A stretch of DNA of 64,000 nt from Trujillonella humicola (GTDB taxonomy: Bacteria > Actinomycetota > Actinomycetes > Mycobacteriales > Geodermatophilaceae): assembly GCF_046233715.1 (NCBI RefSeq), contig NZ_JBJNRJ010000021.1, positions 1 through 64,000 on the forward strand, written 5' to 3'. Below are positions 58,611 through 64,000 of this stretch, one piece after another. The notes under the pieces were generated by a model that saw nothing but the letters and a program-made list of their open reading frames with translations, was not told the DNA's origin and ran no database searches. Position 1 is the first letter of the stretch; every line of letters begins with the position of its first letter. A program made the translations under genes and the position numbers.

Positions 58611-59609
58611 TCATCCCGGCTCCGCTTCGTGTCCTGCCTGCTGGTGACGCTGCAGCCCGCGATAGGCGGCCGACGCCGGGATCTCCCCGGACAGCACCCG
58701 GTGCACCTCGTGGCAGACCGGCATCTCGACACCGCACCGGCCGGCCAGCTCCTGCGCGGCGTGCGCGGCCCGGACGCCCTCGAACACCGACCGCGACCCG
58801 GCCACGACGTCGGCCAGCGGCTCCCCCGCGCCGAGCCGCTCCCCGAGGCCGCGGTTGCGCGACAGCGGGCTCATGCACGTCGCGATGAGGTCCCCCATCC
58901 CGGCCAGCCCCGCCATGGTCGTCGCCTCGCCGCCCAGCGCCAGGCTCAGCCGGGTCAGTTCGGCGAGCCCGCGGGTCATCACCGAGGCCCGGGTGTTGTC
59001 CCCCACGCTGAGCCCCTGCGCGATGCCCGTGGCGATCGCGACGACGTTCTTGAGCGCCCCACCCAGCTCGCAGCCGATGACGTCGTGGTTGGTGTAGATG
59101 CGGAACAGACCGCGTCGCAGGACCGACTGCAGGCCCCGCGCGAGGGTCGGGTCGGCGGCGGCGAGGACGCTCGCCGCCGCCAGTCCCGCGATCACCTCCC
59201 TCGCCAGGTTGGGCCCGCTCAGCGCGGCGGGCGGGTGCCCGGGCAGGACGTCCTCCACGACCTGCGTCATGCGCAGCAGCGATCCCTCCTCGAGGCCCTT
59301 GGACAGGCTGACCACCGGCACCCCGCTCCCGAGCCACGGCCGCAGGTCGGTCAGGACCTGCCGGAACCCGTGCGTGGGGACGCCCACGACCAGCAGCTCG
59401 GCGCCCCGGACGGCCCGCTCCAGGTCGGCCGTGGCGCGGAGGCCCTCCGGGAGCCGGCTGCCCGGCAGGTAGCGGGCGTTGACGTGGGTCTCGTCGACCT
59501 CTCGCGCCGTCTCCGGATCGCGCGCCCAGAGCACGGTGTCGTGCCGCCCGGCCACGAGGGCGGCGACGGTCGTGCCCCACGCACCCGCGCCCAGAACCGT
59601 CACCCTCAC
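58611..59609 (-). CDS. gpsA: NAD(P)H-dependent glycerol-3-phosphate dehydrogenase
   Basis: A 332-residue GpsA. It shows the nucleotide loop L-G-A-G-A-W-G-T at the start, S-L-S-K-G-L-E (with family Lys), L-S-G-P-N-L-A-R-E and catalytic C-E-L-G-G-A-L-K-N-V. It makes sn-glycerol 3-phosphate from dihydroxyacetone phosphate, the substrate for the PlsB-like enzyme encoded next. GTG 59609. An organism usually has a housekeeping copy elsewhere, so this may be a copy dedicated to lipid storage. Confidence 0.92.
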   Translation of the reverse strand: MRVTVLGAGAWGTTVAALVAGRHDTVLWARDPETAREVDETHVNARYLPGSRLPEGLRATADLERAVRGAELLVVGVPTHGFRQVLTDLRPWLGSGVPVVSLSKGLEEGSLLRMTQVVEDVLPGHPPAALSGPNLAREVIAGLAAASVLAAADPTLARGLQSVLRRGLFRIYTNHDVIGCELGGALKNVVAIATGIAQGLSVGDNTRASVMTRGLAELTRLSLALGGEATTMAGLAGMGDLIATCMSPLSRNRGLGERLGAGEPLADVVAGSRSVFEGVRAAHAAQELAGRCGVEMPVCHEVHRVLSGEIPASAAYRGLQRHQQAGHEAEPG

Positions 59610-59627
59610 GGAGCGATTTCTACCGCA

Positions 59628-59671
59628 CTCACACGGGTTGTGAGACCGTACTCACACTTGTCGTTTAAACG
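59628..59671. promoter_or_regulatory. Palindromes in the divergent gpsA-WS/DGAT promoter region
   Basis: CTCACA (59628-59633) and TGTGAG (59639-59644) form an inverted repeat with a 5-base spacer. ACTCACAC recurs at 59650-59657, followed by the perfect palindrome CGTTTAAACG (59662-59671). These are likely operators for a lipid regulator controlling both directions. They do not resemble the TGTCAGA sites. Confidence 0.5.
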
Positions 59672-59733
59672 ATCTGCCTGATTCAGTCACCACCACGACA
59701 CCGCCTGCCTCGTGCACGGCGAGAGGAGGCCCG

Positions 59734-61134
59734 GTGGCAGGGCTCGACAGACTGGCCGACCGCGAGCTCGCCGGGATGGAGGCCATCTTCGTCAAGGGCG
59801 ACGCCGAGATCCGGTCCCGGTCGACCGTCCTGGCGGTCTTCCCCCTCGCACGGACGCCGGACTTCGCCGACGTGCTCACCGCCTTCGACCGCGGCTCCCG
59901 GCTGGCCCGCCGGCTGCGCCAGCGGGTCGTCGCCCCGGTCGTGCCGATCAGCCGGCCGTACTGGATCGTCGATCCGGACTTCGACCTCGAATACCACGTC
60001 CGGCACGTGCGACTCCCCCACGGAGGCGGCCGTCAGGCGCTGCTGGACGCCGCCGAGCGCATCGGGCAGGTCCCCGTCGACCCCGCCCGGCCGCTGTGGG
60101 AGGCCACGCTCGTGGACGGGCTGGACGACGGCAGCGCCGCGATCCTGCTCAAGTTCCACCACGCCATCACCGACGGGCAGGGCGGCACCCGGATGCTGCG
60201 CGCCCTGTTCACCGACGAGCACGCGGTCGATGCCGGCGCCCTCCCGCCGGCGCCCGGGGTGGAGGACGTCACCGCCCTCGAACTGACCCGGCAGCGGATC
60301 GGCCACCTGCCGCTCGAGCTGACCGCGGGGGCGCTGGGGACCGCGCGCGGCGTCGCGTCCGCAGCGCTGCGCGGGCTGCGGTCGCCGCGCAGCACCGTGT
60401 CCGGGGCCCTGGACTACGCGCGGTCGGCGCGGCGGACCGTGGCGCCGGGGCCGGAGCCGTCCCCGCTGCTGCGCCGGCGCGGGATCCGGCGCGCCTACCG
60501 CTCCCTCGAGCTGCCCCTGGCCGACCTGCGCCGGGCGGCCAAGGCGCTGGGCGGCTCGGTCAACGACGCCTACGTGGCCGTGCTGTCCGGCGGGCTCGGC
60601 CGGTACCACGAGCGGCTGGGCTCCCCGATCGACGAGGTGCCGATCGCGATGCCGGTCAGCATCCGCCGTCCCGACGACCCCGTGGACGTGAACCGCTTCA
60701 CCGGCATCCGCCTCGCCGCTCCGGCCGGTACGACCGACCTCGCCGAGCGGGTGCGGCTGATCGGTGCGCGGGTCGGCGCCGCCCGCTCGGAACCGGCGGT
60801 CGACGCCATGTCGACGCTCGCGCCGGCGGCGAGCTACCTCCCGCTGTGGCTCACCGAGGGCATCGCGGGGGCGCAGCAGCGGCGCACCGACCTCCAGGCC
60901 AGCAACATCCCCGGCTGGCCGGAGGAGGTGCACATGGCCGGCGTCCCGGTCACCGGTGCCTTCAGCTTCGGTCCGCTCGCCGGGACCGCTGTCATGGTCG
61001 TGATGACCACGTACGCCGGTCGCTGCTGCATCGGCGTCAACATGGACGCCCAGGCCGTCTCCGATCCCGACCTGCTCCACACGTCGCTGCAGGAGGCCTT
61101 CGACGAGCTGGTCCGGGCCGGGGAGCAGCGATGA
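59734..61134 (+). CDS. Wax ester synthase / diacylglycerol acyltransferase
   Basis: A 466-residue WS/DGAT with the condensing motif F-H142-H-A-I-T-D-G148 (HHxxxDG) near the usual position, and the second family segment N-D-A-Y-V-A-V-L-S-G-G-L-G. It acylates diacylglycerol or long-chain alcohols to form storage lipids at the membrane. GTG 59734 follows GAGAGGAGG. It overlaps the HAD-acyltransferase fusion by ATGA, so lipid assembly steps are coupled. Confidence 0.92.
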   Translation: MAGLDRLADRELAGMEAIFVKGDAEIRSRSTVLAVFPLARTPDFADVLTAFDRGSRLARRLRQRVVAPVVPISRPYWIVDPDFDLEYHVRHVRLPHGGGRQALLDAAERIGQVPVDPARPLWEATLVDGLDDGSAAILLKFHHAITDGQGGTRMLRALFTDEHAVDAGALPPAPGVEDVTALELTRQRIGHLPLELTAGALGTARGVASAALRGLRSPRSTVSGALDYARSARRTVAPGPEPSPLLRRRGIRRAYRSLELPLADLRRAAKALGGSVNDAYVAVLSGGLGRYHERLGSPIDEVPIAMPVSIRRPDDPVDVNRFTGIRLAAPAGTTDLAERVRLIGARVGAARSEPAVDAMSTLAPAASYLPLWLTEGIAGAQQRRTDLQASNIPGWPEEVHMAGVPVTGAFSFGPLAGTAVMVVMTTYAGRCCIGVNMDAQAVSDPDLLHTSLQEAFDELVRAGEQR

Positions 61135-62765
61135 GCACCGGCGAGCGACCCCCGGCGCCCACGCCGGCCCCGGCCGGGTCCGCGAACGGCCCGGCCCGCG
61201 GGCGGCGGACCCGGCGCGAGCCGGACGCCGCCGGAGCCCGTCCGCCCTCGGGGCCGGGTGCCGACGCCGGAGCGGGTACCCCGGTCGACCCCACCGACGA
61301 GCTGACCACCTCGGTCCTGCGCCTGACCGCGCCCGGCACCGTGGAGGGGATCCTCTCCTCCCCCGCCGGTCCACGCGTCGGCGTCTTCCTGGACTTCGAC
61401 GGGACGCTCATGGCGGGCTACTCCGCGGCGGTCTTCGGCAAGCACCGCCTGCGCAGTCGCGAGGTGGGCAGCCGCGAGATCCTCCAGATGGGCCAGCTGT
61501 ACCTGCAGAGCCGGGCCGGCCGGGCCGACTTCGCCGCCGCCATGGCGCTGACCGCGATGGCCTGGCAGGGACGGACGGACGACGAGCTGCACGAGCTGGG
61601 CCAGCAGCTGTACGACCGGGAGATCTCGGGACTGGTCTTCCCGGAGATGCGGGCCCTGGTCCAGGCCCACCAGCGCCGCGGGCACACGGTCGTGCTGAAC
61701 TCCTCGGCGACCGAGTACCAGATCGGCCCGGTCGCCCGCGCGCTCGGCATCGAGGACGTCATCTGCTCCCGCCTGGAGGTCGTCGACGGCCGGCTCACCG
61801 GCGGGCTGGTCGGTGCCCTCCCCTGGGGCCCGGGCAAGGCCGACGCGGTCCAGCGGTTCGCCGCCGACCACGCCATCGACCTCGCCCAGAGCTACGCGTA
61901 CGCCGACGGCGACGAGGACGCGGCACTGCTGCACCTGGTCGGGCACCCCCGCGCGGTCAACCCGGCGAGCGGCCTGGCGAAGGTCGCCGAGCGGCGTGGC
62001 TGGCCGGTCCTCCGGTTCACGTCGCGCGGCGGCGGGTCGCTCGGCCGGGTGGTCCGCAACGCCGCCGGCATCGCGGCCGTGCTCCCCGCGGCCGTGGGCG
62101 GCGCCGTCGTCGGCCTGGTCAACCGGGACAAACGGACCGGTGTCGACGTGGCCTTCCCGATGTGGGTGGACCTGCTGCTCGGCATCAACAGCGTCAAGGT
62201 CCGGGCCGTCGGGATCGACAACGCCTGGGGCGCGCGCCCGGCGGTGTTCATCTTCAACCACGTCAACAACTTCGACGCTTTCATCGTCGCCAAGGTCCTG
62301 CGCGGCGGGGTCAGCGGTGTGGGCAAGAAGGAACTCGGGAAGTCGCCGCTGTCGGCCTTCCTCGCGTGGGCATTGGACGCCGCCCTCATCGACCGGTCCG
62401 ACTCCGCGAGCGCCGTCGAGGCGTTGCGCCCGGTGACCGAGCGCCTGGCGCGCGGCATCTCGGTGTCGATGTCCCCCGAGGGCACCCGCTCGGAGTCCGG
62501 GGAGATCGGGGAGTTCAAGAAGGGCGCCTTCCGGATGGCGATGCAGGCGGGGGTGCCCGTCGTGCCCGTCGTCCTCCGCAACGCCGACGTCCTGGGGTCG
62601 CGGAACTCGGCCACGCTGCGGGCGGGCACCGTCGACATCGCCGTCCTCCCGCCCGTGCCCACCGCCGACTGGACGCTGGAGGACCTGCCGGAGCGGATCG
62701 AGGAGATCCGCCGGTCGTTCCTCGCCACCCTGGCCGACTGGCCGCAGGGCGGAATCCTCCTCTGA
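61131..62765 (+). CDS. HAD phosphatase / 1-acylglycerol-3-phosphate acyltransferase fusion
   Basis: A 544-residue fusion. Residues 1-60 are Pro/Ala-rich and disordered. A HAD-IB phosphatase (F-L-D88-F-D90-G-T-L-M; Y-A-D-G-D-E-D) covers about 80-300, then a short hydrophobic stretch and a PlsC-type acyltransferase (N-H-V-N-N-F-D for H-x4-D; M-S-P-E-G-T-R-S). Similar two-domain proteins exist in mycobacteria. It could make phosphatidate and, by the HAD part, act on a phosphate ester. It continues the glycerolipid pathway of the neighbouring genes. Confidence 0.88.
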   Translation: MSTGERPPAPTPAPAGSANGPARGRRTRREPDAAGARPPSGPGADAGAGTPVDPTDELTTSVLRLTAPGTVEGILSSPAGPRVGVFLDFDGTLMAGYSAAVFGKHRLRSREVGSREILQMGQLYLQSRAGRADFAAAMALTAMAWQGRTDDELHELGQQLYDREISGLVFPEMRALVQAHQRRGHTVVLNSSATEYQIGPVARALGIEDVICSRLEVVDGRLTGGLVGALPWGPGKADAVQRFAADHAIDLAQSYAYADGDEDAALLHLVGHPRAVNPASGLAKVAERRGWPVLRFTSRGGGSLGRVVRNAAGIAAVLPAAVGGAVVGLVNRDKRTGVDVAFPMWVDLLLGINSVKVRAVGIDNAWGARPAVFIFNHVNNFDAFIVAKVLRGGVSGVGKKELGKSPLSAFLAWALDAALIDRSDSASAVEALRPVTERLARGISVSMSPEGTRSESGEIGEFKKGAFRMAMQAGVPVVPVVLRNADVLGSRNSATLRAGTVDIAVLPPVPTADWTLEDLPERIEEIRRSFLATLADWPQGGILL

Positions 62766-62797
62766 CCGACCCCACCACCCACGACACAGGGAGCGAC

Positions 62798-63571
62798 ATG
62801 CCCAGTTCCGTCCTGCCCGGCGCGGAGCCCTACAGCGCGCCCGGGAACCGGTCCGGCGTCCTCGTGCTGCACGGCTTCACCGGCAGCCCGCAGTCGATGC
62901 GGGGGCTGGCCGAGGCCTTCGCCGCCACCGAGGCCACCGTCGAACTGCCGCTGCTGCCCGGCCACGGCACCACGCCCGAGGACCTCGCGACGACCGGCTG
63001 GGAGGACTGGCTCCGGGCGGCCGAGGCGGCGCTGGCCGACCTGCGTGAGCGGTGCGACCGGGTCGTCGTGGCGGGCCTGTCCGTGGGGGGTGCCCTGGCG
63101 CTGCAGCTGGCGCGCAGCCATCCCGACCTCGCCGGCATCGTCGTGGTCAACCCCGGCATCGGTCCCGTCCCCGACGAGATGGCCGCACAGTTGCGCGGCG
63201 CCCTGGACGCCGGCGTGGAGTACATGCCGGCCCTGGGCGGGGACATCGCCGACCCCGACGCCCGCGAGGTGGCCTACGACCGCGTGCCGATCGCGGCGGC
63301 GCTCTCCCTGACCGCCGTGAACGCGGTGCGCGAGGGCCTGGCCGAGATCACCTGCCCGGTGCTGCTGATCACCACCGACGTGGACAACGTCGTCGACGCG
63401 GCGTCCAAGGACCTGGTCGGCACGGAGGTGTCCGGCCCGGTGGAGGTCCTGCGGCTGCACCGCAGCCACCACGTCGCGACGGTCGACTACGACCGCGCCG
63501 AGCTGGAGGAGCGGTCGGTGGAGTTCGTCACCCGGGTGCTCGCCGCCCAGGACGAGGTCACGCCCGGGTGA
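62798..63571 (+). CDS. Alpha/beta-hydrolase, carboxylesterase/monoacylglycerol lipase-like
   Basis: A 257-residue serine hydrolase. It shows V-L-V-L-H-G-F-T-G-S-P-Q-S-M (oxyanion and lid region), nucleophile A-G-L-S-V-G-G, Asp in I-T-T-D-V-D-N-V-V and His in S-H-H-V-A-T. This layout is that of Est30-type carboxylesterases and bacterial monoacylglycerol lipases. The ATG follows AGGGAG. In this setting, turnover of acylglycerols is likely. Confidence 0.85.
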   Translation: MPSSVLPGAEPYSAPGNRSGVLVLHGFTGSPQSMRGLAEAFAATEATVELPLLPGHGTTPEDLATTGWEDWLRAAEAALADLRERCDRVVVAGLSVGGALALQLARSHPDLAGIVVVNPGIGPVPDEMAAQLRGALDAGVEYMPALGGDIADPDAREVAYDRVPIAAALSLTAVNAVREGLAEITCPVLLITTDVDNVVDAASKDLVGTEVSGPVEVLRLHRSHHVATVDYDRAELEERSVEFVTRVLAAQDEVTPG

Positions 63572-64000
63572 CCCGGCGCAGCGCGGAACGGCGCCGCTGG
63601 GGCTTCCTCTGCCGGAGCGTGCTGTCGGCTCTGGCCACGGTCGTCGCCTTCCGGCCGCTGTCGACCACCAACGTCGTCGCCGCTCCCCTGTCGTTCGTCC
63701 TCGGCCTGCCGAGCAGCGAGCTCCCCCTGCACTCGCTGGCCGCCCAGGTGGGGGGAACAGCCGTCGCGGTCGGGCGCGGCCGCGTGCGCGGGGCCCCGGG
63801 CGTCCTCGGGCTGGCGCTGCGCCTCGGCGCCTGGGCAGGCCTCGTCGTCCTGCACCGCCGTGCGCTGCGATCCGGCGAGGTCCTGGACGCCGCCCTCGCC
63901 GAGGCCCTCGGCCCGGACTACCGCGACCACGTCGTCGACCCGCGGCCGCCCGTCGACCCCACGGTGCAGCGCCGGCCCGGGGTGGTGCGGATGGCCCGCA
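63568..64000 (+). CDS. N-terminal part of a membrane-associated protein, probable esterase (cut by the window end)
   Basis: A frame without stop runs from GTG 63568 (GTGA overlap with the preceding hydrolase) to the end of the window, 144 codons. It begins with a basic segment, then hydrophobic stretches (S-V-L-S-A-L-A-T-V-V-A-F; V-V-A-A-P-L-S-F-V-L-G-L; G-V-L-G-L-A-L-R-L-G-A-W-A-G-L-V-V-L), with S-E-L-P-L-H-S-L-A between them. That pattern recalls N-terminal regions of mycobacterial LipO/LipQ-type esterases, but the catalytic part is outside the window. The coding bias and overlap are good. Confidence 0.6.
   Translation, partial: MTRRSAERRRWGFLCRSVLSALATVVAFRPLSTTNVVAAPLSFVLGLPSSELPLHSLAAQVGGTAVAVGRGRVRGAPGVLGLALRLGAWAGLVVLHRRALRSGEVLDAALAEALGPDYRDHVVDPRPPVDPTVQRRPGVVRMAR

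Noticed and set aside
1..64000. CRISPR arrays, rRNA genes, riboswitches, replication origin
   Set aside because: No regularly spaced repeats, no rRNA-like conserved stretches and no recognisable riboswitch core or DnaA-box cluster were seen on reading the window.

Overview
The window is high-GC actinobacterial chromosome. Roughly half the genes start with GTG, many genes overlap by 4 bases (ATGA/GTGA), and the gene families are typical of actinobacteria: F420-type LLM oxidoreductases, an NDMA-dependent (mycofactocin-type) alcohol dehydrogenase, a wax ester/diacylglycerol acyltransferase and DUF35 proteins. The sequence alone does not fix the genus.

Layout. (1) 1-4.2 kb is a mobile-element graveyard. 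The end of an IS3-family element has cut a tyrosine integrase, next to a 40-nt piece of a tRNA-Thr(CGT) 3' half that looks like an integration site. A frameshifted gene remnant, a complete HSL-type esterase, a dead IS3 copy and a probable transposase fragment follow. (2) 4.3-13 kb holds a DUF2889 protein, SDR, flavin reductase, MaoC protein, two LLM oxidoreductases, an isochorismatase-fold protein without its cysteine, an MhpB-type extradiol dioxygenase and an APH-like kinase. (3) 13-22 kb has two paralogous tandem-TetR regulators (448 and 449 aa) flanking an operon of aldehyde dehydrogenase, alcohol dehydrogenase, P450, enoyl-CoA hydratase, DUF35 and SDR. (4) 22-30 kb is a leftward operon: C-C hydrolase, HpcG-type hydratase, HpaI-type aldolase, a pair of acyl-CoA dehydrogenases, an SCP-x thiolase-like protein and a CoA ligase. 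(5) 30-43.6 kb is a rightward operon: thiolase-like protein, DUF35, Rieske dioxygenase alpha and beta, two CoA ligases, enoyl-CoA hydratase, CoA-transferase, acyl-CoA dehydrogenases, aldehyde dehydrogenase and an alpha-methylacyl-CoA racemase. (6) 43.6-52.8 kb holds a MaoC pair, MhpA-like hydroxylase, Baeyer-Villiger monooxygenase, a PDR-type reductase (likely electron donor for the Rieske enzyme), a CitE-like lyase, a KstD-like flavoprotein and two SnoaL-fold proteins. (7) 52.8-55.3 kb is an ArsR regulator divergent from an acyl-CoA dehydrogenase and hydratase. (8) 55.3-64 kb is a glycerolipid block: patatin, PlsB-like, GpsA, WS/DGAT, HAD-PlsC fusion and esterases.

Main reading. Regions 2-6 look like one catabolic regulon for an aromatic acid that carries a branched or isoprenoid side chain. 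The core SCP-x thiolase, DUF35, Rieske alpha, Rieske beta and CoA ligase has the same gene content as the ibuprofen-type ipf pathway of sphingomonads, where the acid is activated to its CoA ester, dioxygenated at the ipso position and deacylated to a catechol. Here it comes with a racemase and all enzymes of an extradiol meta-cleavage pathway. An asymmetric operator-like motif (TGNACA-N3-TGTCAGA) recurs at 11 places, nearly all in promoter regions between 5.6 and 50 kb. This fits control by the tandem-TetR proteins. The motif was not seen in the mobile-element region or the lipid block, which gives a sequence-based outline of the regulon. The substrate and the regulator-operator link are inferences.
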